57,276 nt of DNA from Dehalococcoidia bacterium (GTDB lineage: Bacteria > Chloroflexota > Dehalococcoidia > DSTF01 > JACRBR01), in assembly GCA_015478665.1 (NCBI GenBank), contig JADMII010000016.1, forward strand, positions 1 through 57,276, in the 5' to 3' direction. Made by a program: the position numbers and the translations under genes. Below are positions 35,192 through 44,178 of the stretch, in pieces. The stretch's first letter is position 1. Each line of letters starts with the position of its first letter. Below the pieces are notes generated by a model, which saw nothing but the letters and a program-made list of their open reading frames with translations, ran no database searches and had not been told where the DNA came from.

Positions 35192-36060
35192 CAGTCGTCG
35201 AGCGGCAGCGTGCGCAGGAAGTCGCGCAGCCCCGGGCCGATGTCCGAGCGGCGGAGGCCCATCTCGATCGACGCCCGCAGCAGCCCCAGCGGCCTGCCGG
35301 TGTCGTACCACCGGGCCTCGACCTCGCAGGCGAACACCGGCTGCGTCTGCATCAGCGTCGCCAGGCCGTCCGTCAGCTGCACCTCGCGGCCCTTCCCCGG
35401 CGGCGTCCGCTCGAGCACCTCGAAGATCTCCGGCGTCAGCACGTAGCGCCCGACGATGCGCAGGCGCGACGGGGCATCTTCCGCCTTCGGCTTCTCGACC
35501 AGCGTGGCCACCCGCACGAGGCCCTCCGCGTCCTTCTCGCCGCCGACGATCCCGTACTGCTCGACCTCGGCCGCGGCGATCTCCTCGACCGCGAGGACGC
35601 TGCCGTGGCAGCGCTCGAACACGTCGACGAGCTGCTTCGCCACCGGCACGTCGGCGACCGGGACGTCGTCGGGGAACATCAGCACGAAGGGCTCGTCGCC
35701 GACGATGTCCTTCACCTGCAGCACGGCGTGCCCGACGCCCTTCTGCTCGTTCTGCCGCACGTAGACGAAGTCGGCCAGGTCGCTGATCTTCTGGATCTCC
35801 GCCAGCCGCGAGAGGTCGCCCTTCTCCCGTAGCGTCATCTCGAGCTCCAGCGATCGGTCGAAGTGGTCCTCCACGGCCCGCTTGCTCGCCGCCGTGACGA
35901 TGATCACCTGGCGCAAGCCGGCGGCCGCCGCTTCCTCCACCGTGTACTGGATGATCGGCTTGTCGACGAGGGGGAGCGTTTCCTTCGGTTGCGCTTTCGT
36001 CGCCGGTAGCAGTCGTGTCCCGTACCCCGCCGCCAGCACCACCGCCTTGCGCACGCCCAC
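35191..36060 (-). CDS. galU: UTP-glucose-1-phosphate uridylyltransferase GalU
   Basis: 289-residue GalU-type nucleotidyltransferase making UDP-glucose for glycan synthesis. RKAVVLAAGYGTRLLPATK is the nucleotide-binding signature, KPIIQYTVEEA follows, FPDDVPV carries the metal-binding Asp, VEKPK is present and EVEARWYDTG is near the C-terminus. Start: GTG at 36060 (or 36054), both just after GGAGGAGG. UDP-glucose could feed the glycosyltransferases elsewhere in the window. It is followed with one-base overlap by the unknown protein, and is divergent from the cupredoxin. Confidence 0.94.
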   Translation of the reverse strand: MGVRKAVVLAAGYGTRLLPATKAQPKETLPLVDKPIIQYTVEEAAAAGLRQVIIVTAASKRAVEDHFDRSLELEMTLREKGDLSRLAEIQKISDLADFVYVRQNEQKGVGHAVLQVKDIVGDEPFVLMFPDDVPVADVPVAKQLVDVFERCHGSVLAVEEIAAAEVEQYGIVGGEKDAEGLVRVATLVEKPKAEDAPSRLRIVGRYVLTPEIFEVLERTPPGKGREVQLTDGLATLMQTQPVFACEVEARWYDTGRPLGLLRASIEMGLRRSDIGPGLRDFLRTLPLDD

Positions 36061-36200
36061 GCCGCCTCCTCCGGCCCGGATCGTGGGGCCGGGGAGATGG
36101 TAGCGCTGAACCCCGCACATCAGCAATCCGCCGTCGCCGCTACGTCGTAGAGAACAGCGAAGGGACGACGCGCTCCTGAAGCCGACCACGGGAGATCAAC

Positions 36201-36932
36201 ATGAGACGCTGCATCGCACTCGGCCTGATGTTGCTCGCTGCCGCGGCCACGGTCCATCTCCTGCCGGCGAGCGGCGCACGCGCCGCCACCGCGGGCGTCC
36301 GCGTGTCGGACACGATCGCCTTCATCGACGCCGCATCCGGCTCCTCGACGACGACGATCGCTGCCGGCGATACCGTCGTCTGGACATGGGACGGCGGCAT
36401 CCCGCATACGGTCACGGCCGACGACGGCAGCTTCAACAGCGGCACGAAGCAGACCGGCACGTTCAGCTTCACCTTCAACACGCCCGGCACCTATCGCTAC
36501 TACTGTGGCGTCCACAGCTCGCCGACCGGCACGGCGATGAACGGCACGATCGTCGTCCAGGCCGCCGCCACACCGGCCGCAGCCACCGCGACGAGCACGC
36601 CGCCACCGAGCGCGACGAGCACGCCGCGGCCGAGCGGCAGCGCCCAGGCGACCGCCACCGGCCAGCCCCCGGCCGCCGCCACATCGTCCGCGGGCCAGAC
36701 ACCGCCGGCGGGCGGCGCTGGCATCGCCCAGACGCCCGTCCCGGCGGGCACGGGCGCGCCGCCGGCAGCGACCAGCGCCGCGGCGGCTGCTGCCGGCGCC
36801 TCGCTCCCGTCCGCCGGCGACGGCGGGTCCGGCCGCGCCTCCAGCGCCATCCCGCGCTGGCTCGACGTACTGCTTGCCGCGGCAGGCGCCGCCGCCATCG
36901 CCGCCGCTCTCCTCAGCCGCCGTCGCGCCTGA
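36201..36932 (+). CDS. Cell-surface cupredoxin (plastocyanin-like)
   Basis: 243 residues: Sec signal peptide (cleavage near ARA-ATAG, residue 28), a plastocyanin/azurin-like domain (about 32-120) with type 1 copper ligands H69 (GIPHTVT), C102, H105 (YYCGVHSSP) and M113, then a Pro/Thr/Ala-rich stalk of about 85 residues. The end is LPSAGDGG, a spacer, a membrane helix and RRR, which looks like a surface-anchoring tail. It would carry electrons outside the membrane. GGGAGAT precedes the ATG. Confidence 0.9.
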   Translation: MRRCIALGLMLLAAAATVHLLPASGARAATAGVRVSDTIAFIDAASGSSTTTIAAGDTVVWTWDGGIPHTVTADDGSFNSGTKQTGTFSFTFNTPGTYRYYCGVHSSPTGTAMNGTIVVQAAATPAAATATSTPPPSATSTPRPSGSAQATATGQPPAAATSSAGQTPPAGGAGIAQTPVPAGTGAPPAATSAAAAAAGASLPSAGDGGSGRASSAIPRWLDVLLAAAGAAAIAAALLSRRRA

Positions 36933-36948
36933 CCGGGCTGCTGCCCGG
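36933..36948 (+). terminator. Hairpin just after the cupredoxin stop
   Basis: Perfect 6-bp stem CCGGGC / GCCCGG with loop TGCT begins at the base after the stop codon. No T-run follows, so termination is likely but not certain. The remaining gap to 37255 holds no gene; an SRP RNA was looked for here and not found. Confidence 0.4.
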
Positions 36949-37255
36949 CGCCAGCCGAAGGCGACGCCGCCGCCCCGGCGGTCCCGGCTCGTCGGTCGCC
37001 TGATTGACCTGCTGAGAGCATGTGGATGAGGGCACGGCGCTGGCGCCGCGCTGCATAGGCGGGAGCCGGCCACCATCGACGACCGCGACCGATCGGCTTC
37101 GCGAAGGGCGAGTGGAGCGGCGGCGGCCGGCGGCGGCGCGTCATCGGCGCGCGGCCAGTGCAGATGCCGCGGCCCGTCGTCGCCGGCGTCGCGCTCCGCC
37201 TGGAGGCCGACGCGGTCGAGGCCCCGCTGATCCTGCCCCACGCCGGACGACCTCG

Positions 37256-37261
37256 TATAAT
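37256..37261 (+). promoter_or_regulatory. dnaX operon -10 box
   Basis: Perfect TATAAT, 39 bases before the dnaX ATG, rare in such GC-rich DNA. The -35 is weak (CTGCCC at 37233-37238, 17-base spacing). Confidence 0.6.
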
Positions 37262-37300
37262 GCGGTACCCCTTCGATCACCACGAGGCACGGGAGCGCGC

Positions 37301-39040
37301 ATGCCGGCCGAAGTCCTCTATCGCAAGTGGCGCCCGCAGCGCTTCGCCGACGTCGCCGGCCAGGACGTCGTCACGCGCACGCTGCTGAACGCGCTGGCGC
37401 AACACAAGGTCTCGCACGCGTACCTGTTCTCCGGCCCGCGCGGCACGGGGAAGACGACGACGGCGCGCCTGCTGGCGAAGGCGATCAACTGCGAGCGCAA
37501 CACCGGCGCGGCGGGCGAGGCGCCGGGCGAGCCGTGCGATGCCTGCCCGTCGTGCCTGGCGTACAGGGAGGGCCGGGCGCTCGACCTGGTCGAGATGGAC
37601 GGTGCCAGCAATCGCGGCATCAACGAGATCCGCGAGCTGCGCGAGAAGGCGAACTATGCGCCAACGGGCGGCGCCGAAGCGCACAAGGTGTACCTCATCG
37701 ACGAGGTGCACATGCTGACGACGGAGGCGTTCAACGCGCTGCTGAAGACGCTCGAGGAGCCGCCGCCGCAGATCATCTTCATCCTCGCGACGACCGACGC
37801 GCACAAGCTGCCGGCGACGATCCTCTCGCGCTGCCAGCGCCACGACTTCCGGCGCATCTCGCTGGCCGCGAGCGTCGACCGGCTGGCATACATCAGCGAG
37901 CAGGAGGGGATCAGCATCGGACGCGACGCGCTCGAGCTGATCGCCCGCAGCGCGACGGGGAGCCTGCGCGACGCCGTCAACCTGCTGGAGCAAGTGTGCG
38001 ACTCGTACGGCAAGGACGCCTCGCTCGAGGCCGTCCGCGAAGGGCTGGGGCTCGTCGCGGACGACCGCGCGGCGGAACTCTCGCTGCAGGCGGCGCGCGG
38101 CCGGCTGGCGGAGGGGCTGGCGACGATCGGCGCCGTGCGCGACGACGGGCTGGATCTGCGGCAGTTTCAGAAGGAGGTCGTCGCGCGGCTGCGGGAGCTG
38201 CTGCTGGTGCAGGCGGGCGCCGGGGCGGAGCGCGGCTGGACGGCGGAGCAGGTGGCCGATATGCGCAAGAGCATCGAAGGGGTCGCGGCGGCGCAGATGG
38301 TGCGCGTGCTGAAGCTCTTTAGCGAGGCCGACCTGCGCGCCGACCCGCTCTCGCCGCTGCCGCTCGAGCTGGCGCTCGCGGAGTCGACGCTGGAGCCTGC
38401 CGCGCCGACGCAGGCGGCCACGACCGCGCCGGTGCCGCGCGGGCAGCCGTACCAGCCGTCGCAGCGGCCTCCGGCAGAGCGGCCGGCGACCGCGCAATCA
38501 GCGGCGCGGCCGGCGACGCGCGGCAACCTGCAGAACGCGTCGGCGGAAGAGATCGCCGCGATGCTCGGGAGCAAGGCGCCGGTGATCCCGCCCGCTTCGG
38601 AGGGCCCGCCGGCGACGAAGCCCGCCGCCGCCAACGGCGAGCAGAAGATCGCAGCGAACGGCGACGGCGGCGCGCCAGCCGTCGACCACGACGCCACGGC
38701 GCCGACCGGCGGCGACCCCGAACTGGCGACGCTCGTCGACCAGATCCGCAAGCTCGCCCGGCCGCGCAGCCCGAAGCTCGATGCGCTGCTCAACGGCTCG
38801 TGCCGGGCGATGTCCTGGCAGGACGGCGTGCTGACGCTCGGCTTCTACGCCGACGGCTACCCGAGGCAGCAGGCGGAGCTCCCGGTGAACCGCCACGTGT
38901 ACGAAGAGATCGCCGCCGGCATCCTCGAAGCGCCGGTGTCGATCCGGTGTATCATTGCGCCGCGGCCGGCCCGGGCGGTGAGCCCGCTCGTGCAGCACGC
39001 GGTGCAGAACCACGGTGCGAAGATCATCTCGGAGGAGTAG
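37301..39040 (+). CDS. dnaX: DNA polymerase III subunit gamma/tau
   Basis: 579-residue clamp-loader ATPase. Walker A GPRGTGKT is at 45-52, zinc cysteines C64, C79, C82 and C85 (CDACPSC), Walker B LIDEVHML, sensor-1 LATTDAHKLP and the SRC arginine-finger motif. After about residue 370 comes a Pro/Ala-rich linker, then a C-terminal tau-like domain (about 465-575) ending near the TAG. No A/G slippery run for a programmed gamma product stands out. It leads the conserved dnaX-ybaB-recR order. Confidence 0.97.
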   Translation: MPAEVLYRKWRPQRFADVAGQDVVTRTLLNALAQHKVSHAYLFSGPRGTGKTTTARLLAKAINCERNTGAAGEAPGEPCDACPSCLAYREGRALDLVEMDGASNRGINEIRELREKANYAPTGGAEAHKVYLIDEVHMLTTEAFNALLKTLEEPPPQIIFILATTDAHKLPATILSRCQRHDFRRISLAASVDRLAYISEQEGISIGRDALELIARSATGSLRDAVNLLEQVCDSYGKDASLEAVREGLGLVADDRAAELSLQAARGRLAEGLATIGAVRDDGLDLRQFQKEVVARLRELLLVQAGAGAERGWTAEQVADMRKSIEGVAAAQMVRVLKLFSEADLRADPLSPLPLELALAESTLEPAAPTQAATTAPVPRGQPYQPSQRPPAERPATAQSAARPATRGNLQNASAEEIAAMLGSKAPVIPPASEGPPATKPAAANGEQKIAANGDGGAPAVDHDATAPTGGDPELATLVDQIRKLARPRSPKLDALLNGSCRAMSWQDGVLTLGFYADGYPRQQAELPVNRHVYEEIAAGILEAPVSIRCIIAPRPARAVSPLVQHAVQNHGAKIISEE

Positions 39041-39051
39041 GAGCGGCAGCG

Positions 39052-39363
39052 ATGGCGATGAACCGCGACATGATGGCGAAGCTGGCGCAGATGCAGCAGC
39101 AGATCGCGAAGGCGCAGGCCGACCTGGCGGAGAAGCGCGCCGAGGGCTCTTCGGGCGGCGGCGCCGTCCACGTCGTGATCACGGGCGGCATGAAGGTCGA
39201 TTCGCTGAAGATCGACCGGGAGGTCGTCGACCCGGATGACGTGGAGATGCTCGAGGATCTGTTGACGGCGGCGCTGAACGAGGTGCTGCAGAAGGTGCAG
39301 GCCCTGCAGATGGGGCAGCTTGCCGGCATGGCGGGCAGCCTGGGCATCCCCGGGCTGGGCTAG
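39052..39363 (+). CDS. YbaB/EbfC family nucleoid-associated protein
   Basis: 103-residue DNA-binding protein. N-terminal helix MAKLAQMQQQIAKAQADLAE, then beta strands AVHVVITGGMKVDSLKID and a second long helix DVEMLEDLLTAALNEVLQK, with a Met/Gly-rich tail. It forms tweezer-like dimers on DNA and sits, as usual, between dnaX and recR. Eleven bases separate it from the dnaX stop, and GGAGGAG overlaps the dnaX end. Confidence 0.95.
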   Translation: MAMNRDMMAKLAQMQQQIAKAQADLAEKRAEGSSGGGAVHVVITGGMKVDSLKIDREVVDPDDVEMLEDLLTAALNEVLQKVQALQMGQLAGMAGSLGIPGLG

Positions 39364-39491
39364 CCCGCGCGGGCGCACGCGGCAGCGTACGCCGCCGACG
39401 AAGATGCGCGATGCGACGCACGGTCCGCGCCGCCGCCGCCAGCTTCGACCGGGCCTCCGGAACATGAAGGACGACGAGGACGACCGCCGCC

Positions 39492-40103
39492 ATGAATGAA
39501 GCGACCACCTCCGCCGCGGCGCCCGTCGCGCGGCTGATCGATGAGTTCCACAAGCTCCCCGGCATCGGCCCGAAGAGCGCGCAGCGGCTGACCTACCACC
39601 TGCTGCGCATCCCGCCGGAAGATGCGCTGGCGCTGGCGCAGGCGATCATCGAGCTCAAGGAGCGCACGGTGCTGTGCTCCGTCTGCCAGAACGTCACGGA
39701 GGACGACCCCTGCGCGATCTGCCGCGACGACTCGCGCGACCGGTCGATGATCTGTGTCATCGAGGAGCCGCTCGACATCCTCGCCGTCGAGCGGACGCGC
39801 GCCTTCCATGGGCTCTACCACGTGCTGCACGGCGTCATCTCGCCGATGGACGGCATCGGCCCGGACGACCTGAAGGTGAACGAGCTCTTGGCGCGGCTGC
39901 GCGGCGGCGCCGTCCATGAAGTGATCATGGCGACGAACCCCAACCTCGAGGGCGAGGCGACGTCGATGTACATCAGCCGGCTCTTGACGCCACTCGGCGT
40001 GCGCGTCACGCGCCTCGCCCGCGGCCTGCCGATGGGGTCGGACCTGGAGTACGCCGACGACGTGACGCTCTCGCGTGCGCTGGAGAACCGGCAGGACGTC
40101 TGA
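39492..40103 (+). CDS. recR: Recombination mediator RecR
   Basis: 203 residues. HhH region [19 protein letters not shown], zinc finger C62-x2-C65-x8-C74-x2-C77, and Toprim domain with the [11 protein letters not shown] and [17 protein letters not shown] stretches. It helps RecF/RecO load RecA at gaps. It is the third gene of the dnaX-ybaB-recR group, 128 bases after ybaB. Confidence 0.97.
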   Translation: MNEATTSAAAPVARLIDEFHKLPGIGPKSAQRLTYHLLRIPPEDALALAQAIIELKERTVLCSVCQNVTEDDPCAICRDDSRDRSMICVIEEPLDILAVERTRAFHGLYHVLHGVISPMDGIGPDDLKVNELLARLRGGAVHEVIMATNPNLEGEATSMYISRLLTPLGVRVTRLARGLPMGSDLEYADDVTLSRALENRQDV

Positions 40104-40150
40104 TCGCCGCCGCGCGGTCTTCGGATGCGGCGGCTCCGGCCCGCACCGGC

Positions 40151-40975
40151 CTACGCTGCGCCGACGACGAGGCGGATGCCGAGGGCGACCAGGGCGACCG
40201 CGAGGAAGCGGACGATCGCCGGGCCACCGAAGCGCTGGGCCAGCCGGGCGCCCACCTGCGCACCGGGCACGACGCCGATCGAGAGCAGCACCGCGCGCAG
40301 CAGGTTGATGCCGGCGAGGTCGCCATTGGTGAGGTGGACGATGCTTCCGGACGCCGACGTGAAGACGAGGATGAAGTGCGACGTCGCCACGGCGACGTGT
40401 ACCGGGAAGCGCAGCATCGTGATCATCACCGGCACGTGTACGACGCCGCCGCCGGTGCCGAGCAGCGTCGAGAGGAAGCCGACGCTGGCGCTGTAGGCGA
40501 TGCCGAGCGGCAGGTTGTAGGAGTAGCGGAACTGCTCGCCGCGCTCGCCCGCCATCGTCCGCGTGATGATGCCTCGTCCGCGCAGCGGCGCGCGCACGAC
40601 CTCCGTGCGGCCGGCGCTGTAGATCGTCCAGGCGGCGAGCGCGAGCAGGATCGCCCCGAACATCAGGTCGAACGTCTGCCGCGGGATCGCGGACACGAAG
40701 AAGGCGCCGGCGATCGACCCGGGGATCGCGCTGGCGGCGAAGATGACGCCGGTGACGTAGTCGATGCGCTTCAGCCGGGCGTAGGCGGTGGAGCCGGAGA
40801 GCGCGTTGAAGAAGACGACGGCGAGCGAGATCGACGTGACGCTCGATGCGGACTCGCCGGAGTAGATGATCAGCAGCAGCGGCACGAGGACGAAGCCGCC
40901 GCCGGCGCCGACGAGCGTGCCATAGGCCCCGACGACGAAGCCGAGCGGGATCAGCAGCAGTTCCCAGGGCGACAT
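40151..40975 (-). CDS. TauE/SafE family anion exporter
   Basis: 274-residue membrane protein with about 8 helices and the internal repeat of the TauE/SafE family: GAYGTLVGAGGGFVLVPLL in the first half and GFLSTLLGTGGGVVHVPVM in the second. Family members export sulfite, sulfoacetate or other organic sulfur anions. No sulfur-metabolism gene is adjacent. It is convergent with recR. Confidence 0.92.
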   Translation of the reverse strand: MSPWELLLIPLGFVVGAYGTLVGAGGGFVLVPLLLIIYSGESASSVTSISLAVVFFNALSGSTAYARLKRIDYVTGVIFAASAIPGSIAGAFFVSAIPRQTFDLMFGAILLALAAWTIYSAGRTEVVRAPLRGRGIITRTMAGERGEQFRYSYNLPLGIAYSASVGFLSTLLGTGGGVVHVPVMITMLRFPVHVAVATSHFILVFTSASGSIVHLTNGDLAGINLLRAVLLSIGVVPGAQVGARLAQRFGGPAIVRFLAVALVALGIRLVVGAA

Positions 40976-41111
40976 CAGTGGGCGGCGCGCGCCCGGTCAT
41001 CGGTCAGCAGGGTGCTCCTCCGCGTCCATCCTATGCGGCGGCTGGCCATGGCGATAGATGGAGTAAGTTGGTCGGGAATGGCGCGATTACGCGCGCGCGT
41101 GCTGGCGATTC

Positions 41112-41239
41112 GCGGGCGGCTTCGGCGATGCCGGCGCTGGTGCCGGCGGGATGCGGCGGATTGCGGACGACAGCAAACACCGAAAGGGCACACAGCAACC
41201 GGTCGTCGTGAGCGGGCGACTTCGGCGATGCCGACGCTG
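41112..41239. repeat. 28-bp direct repeat spaced exactly 100 bp
   Basis: A 28-base unit beginning GCGGGCGGCTTCGGCGATGC at 41112-41139 recurs at 41212-41239 with two G-to-A changes. The gap 40976-41348 has no recognised gene. Confidence 0.7.
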
Positions 41240-41348
41240 CCGCCGTGCGCCCGCGGCAGACGGTCGCACACAATGACGGGCACGCAACAAACGGCGCGAC
41301 GTGCGACCTGCGAGTTCCGGCCTACGATCCGCGCCCGGCGACCGAACC

Positions 41349-42365
41349 CTAGCGGCCCGCCCAGGCGACGCGCTCGTCGATGTGACGGCGGATGCCGAAC
41401 TCGATCGGCTTGAAGCCGCTCGATTGCCAGAACTGCGCCCCCTGCAGGTTCGGCGCCGCGAAGTGCAGGCCGATGTGCTTGTAGCCCTGCTCACGCGCCC
41501 AGGCGGCGCCGCGCGCGAGCAGCGCCGTGCCGATGCCGGCCGCGCGCGCATCCTGCGTGACGATGCCCTGGTACAAGTAGACGGTCTCTTCCGGCACGGT
41601 CATGATGGAGAGGAACGCCGGCATCATGAACGTGTTCATGCCGACCGCGCGGCCGTCCTCGTAGGCAATCCAGTGCGCGTTGGCGGGGTCGTTGAGCAGG
41701 CCGAGCGAGAGTTCGTGGCTCGCCGCATCGGACTCCCGGATGTACGGCCAGTAGATCGGCGCGCGGGCGTGGTGCAGGTTCAGCTCTTCGGCGAGCGCGT
41801 AGACGACCTCCGCGTCCTCGGCGCTCGCCGGGTGCACCTCGATGTCCGCGGCGGCCCGCGTCGGCGGCGCGACGTCGCGCAGGGCGGCCACCGAGTGGCG
41901 GCCGAACCCCAGCGACGCCCATGCCTCGGCGGTCGCGGCATCGGATGGCGCGATGCTGACGATGTGGTCGAAGTAGCCGCGGCGCACGAACTCGTCGGCG
42001 AGCGCGGCGTACATCGCACGATAGACGTCGTATTCCCGGCCGGCACTCGCGGCGTGGGACTGATAGCTGACGCCGATACTGCGCGCCGGGAAGAACGAGG
42101 CGAGGAAGTGCGTGGGCGGGAAGAGCTGCGGCGTGCCGATGAGGAAGCCGACGCATTCGCGGCCGGCGCTGGCGACGACGCCGTACCAGCCCGACTGGGC
42201 GAAGGCCGGCTCGATGACGGCGCGACAGGCCGCCGGCACCTCGAAGGCGGCGGGCAGCAGCGGCTCCCGCCCGCGGTCGCGCCGCTGCCGTTCGGCGAGC
42301 AGCGACGCGGCGACGTCGAGGTGCAGGGCCGGGTTGAACGTAGCGATGGCGATGTCCATGCTCAT
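41349..42365 (-). CDS. Tandem GNAT N-acetyltransferase
   Basis: 338 residues, apparently two GNAT folds. The first (about 1-155) has RECVGFLIGTP and a degenerate acetyl-CoA loop. The second (about 165-335) has YLYQGIVTQDARAAGIGTAL, the acetyl-CoA pyrophosphate loop, then GYKHIGLHFAAPNLQGAQFW and SSGFKPIEFGIRR. Probably only the C-terminal domain is active. The substrate is unknown. A TACGAT box (42380-42375) ends 9 bases before the ATG. Confidence 0.85.
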   Translation of the reverse strand: MSMDIAIATFNPALHLDVAASLLAERQRRDRGREPLLPAAFEVPAACRAVIEPAFAQSGWYGVVASAGRECVGFLIGTPQLFPPTHFLASFFPARSIGVSYQSHAASAGREYDVYRAMYAALADEFVRRGYFDHIVSIAPSDAATAEAWASLGFGRHSVAALRDVAPPTRAAADIEVHPASAEDAEVVYALAEELNLHHARAPIYWPYIRESDAASHELSLGLLNDPANAHWIAYEDGRAVGMNTFMMPAFLSIMTVPEETVYLYQGIVTQDARAAGIGTALLARGAAWAREQGYKHIGLHFAAPNLQGAQFWQSSGFKPIEFGIRRHIDERVAWAGR

Positions 42366-42435
42366 GGCAGAGCGATCGTAGCACGGGCTTGTGTCTGGGG
42401 GCGGCGGCGGCCATGGAACGCCACGTCCTCCAGGC

Positions 42436-42482
42436 GACGGACGACGGACGCGACGGACGACGGACGACGGACGACGGACGAG
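42436..42482. repeat. GACGGAC heptamer tandem repeat
   Basis: About six copies of GACGGAC in a row, interrupted once by GC. It lies in the gap 42381-42703 between the GNAT promoter and the amidase, which otherwise contains no recognised gene. Confidence 0.8.
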
Positions 42483-42703
42483 CGGTGACAGCCGAGAGAT
42501 CGCCCTGATGCGGAACGGCACCCGGGATGATGCAAGCGAGCGGTTTCGGAGCGGTTGACCACTTGCGGCCGTCGCGATTGCGCCGGAGAAGGGCAGTGCA
42601 CAACGAAGCGATGTTCCAGGCAGAGACGGCAGGCGACAGACAGGCGAGCGGGGACGCACGCAGCGGGCGCCGCTGACGAGCCAGCAGCCGGGAGGGAGCC
42701 GTG

Positions 42704-44170
42704 ATGGACGACAGCGCGACGAAGGGCGACGAGATCGCCTGGATGCCGGCGACGGAGATGCGCGAGGCGATCCGCCAGAAGCGCCTCTCGCCGGTCGAGG
42801 TCACGCAGGCGCTGCTGGAGCGCATCGACGCGCTCAACCCCGCGCTCACTGCCTACGTGCTGGTCACGCCCGAGATGGCGCTCGCGGCCGCGCGCGCGGC
42901 CGAGGCGGCGGTGATGCGCGGCGAGGCGCTGCCGCCGCTGCACGGCGTGCCGGCGTCGATCAAGGATCTGTTCGACGTCGCCGGCCTGCCGACGACGAAG
43001 GGCTCGCTGATCTACCGGGACCGCATCGCCCGGGGGTACGAGTATTCGGTCAAGCGGCTGCTCGACGCCGGCATCGTCCACCTCGGCAAGACGAACACGC
43101 CGGAGTTCGGCTTCCTGCCGACGACGGAGAACCCGCTCTTCGGCGCGAGCCGCAATCCGTGGGACCCGGCGTGCACGCCGGGAGGGTCGAGCGGCGGCGC
43201 CGGCGCGGCGGTAGCGGCCGGCCTCGGGCCGATCGCGCTCGGCAGCGACGGCGGCGGCTCGATCCGCATCCCGGCGTCGTTCTGCGGCATCTTCGGCATC
43301 AAGCCGACGTACGGCCGCGTCGCCCGCAACCCGGGCGGCTGGTCGACGCTCACGCACCGCGGGCCCATGTCGCGCACGGTCGCCGATGCGGCGCTGATGC
43401 TCGACGTCCTACAGGGCCGCGAGCCCGCCGACCCGTTCTCCGTCGCGGACTACCCGGGCTCGTTCCTCGCGGAATTGCAGTTCGGCGTCAAGGGCCGCCG
43501 CGTGGCATGGAGCGCCGACCTCGGCTACGCGCTGGTCGACCCCGAGGTGCGCGCGCTCTGCGAGCGGGCCGCCCGGCGCTTCGAGGACCTCGGGTGCATC
43601 GTCGAGGAAGCGAGCCCCGGATTCGACAGCCCGACCGCCGACCGCACCTTCATCACGCTCGCCGCATCGGCCGATGCCGTCTGGCTGCAGGCGCTAACCG
43701 ATGAGCAACGCACACAAGTCGGCGAGACGGCGCAGTTCTTCCTCGAGACGGGCACGAAGGCGAGCGCCGCCGAGTACGTGCGCGCGAACGAGCGCCGCAT
43801 GGCGCTCTGGCAGACGATGCAGCGCTTCCACCAGACGTACGACCTGCTGCTGACGCCGACGCTCTCCGTCACGGCGTTCCCGGTCGGGGAGCCGCCGAAG
43901 ACGATCGCCGGCTCGGACTACCCGCCGCTCGCCTGGTCGCCGTACACGGCGCCGTTCAACCTGACCGGACAGCCGGCGGCGTCGGTGCCATGCGGGTTCG
44001 ACGCGCGGGGGATGCCGGTCGGCCTGCAGATCGTCGGCCGCGCGTACGAGGACGCGCTCGTGCTGCGGGCGGCGCGCGGGTTCGAGGCGCTGGAGCCGTG
44101 GGCACAGCGCCGGCCCTCGCTGGCGGCGGCGGTCGCGCAGGTGGCGCCACGAGAGGGTGCGTCGTTGTGA
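42704..44170 (+). CDS. Amidase (amidase signature family)
   Basis: 488-residue amidase-signature hydrolase that cleaves C-N bonds through a Ser-cisSer-Lys triad. K87 lies in ASIKDLF, the GGSSGG loop at 160-165 holds the cis-Ser, and the nucleophile is S186 in SDGGGSIR. It is not a clear GatA: no gatB or gatC is adjacent, and the C-terminal PCGFDARGMPVGLQIVGR is common to the wider family. GGAGGGAG precedes the start; ATG 42704 is preferred over the GTG one codon upstream. The substrate is unknown. Confidence 0.93.
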   Translation: MDDSATKGDEIAWMPATEMREAIRQKRLSPVEVTQALLERIDALNPALTAYVLVTPEMALAAARAAEAAVMRGEALPPLHGVPASIKDLFDVAGLPTTKGSLIYRDRIARGYEYSVKRLLDAGIVHLGKTNTPEFGFLPTTENPLFGASRNPWDPACTPGGSSGGAGAAVAAGLGPIALGSDGGGSIRIPASFCGIFGIKPTYGRVARNPGGWSTLTHRGPMSRTVADAALMLDVLQGREPADPFSVADYPGSFLAELQFGVKGRRVAWSADLGYALVDPEVRALCERAARRFEDLGCIVEEASPGFDSPTADRTFITLAASADAVWLQALTDEQRTQVGETAQFFLETGTKASAAEYVRANERRMALWQTMQRFHQTYDLLLTPTLSVTAFPVGEPPKTIAGSDYPPLAWSPYTAPFNLTGQPAASVPCGFDARGMPVGLQIVGRAYEDALVLRAARGFEALEPWAQRRPSLAAAVAQVAPREGASL

Positions 44171-44178
44171 CGCCGCCG

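Noticed and set aside
36949-37255. SRP RNA or another structured RNA upstream of dnaX
   Set aside because: SRP RNA often lies near dnaX, but the conserved GGAAG/AGCA core is absent on both strands.
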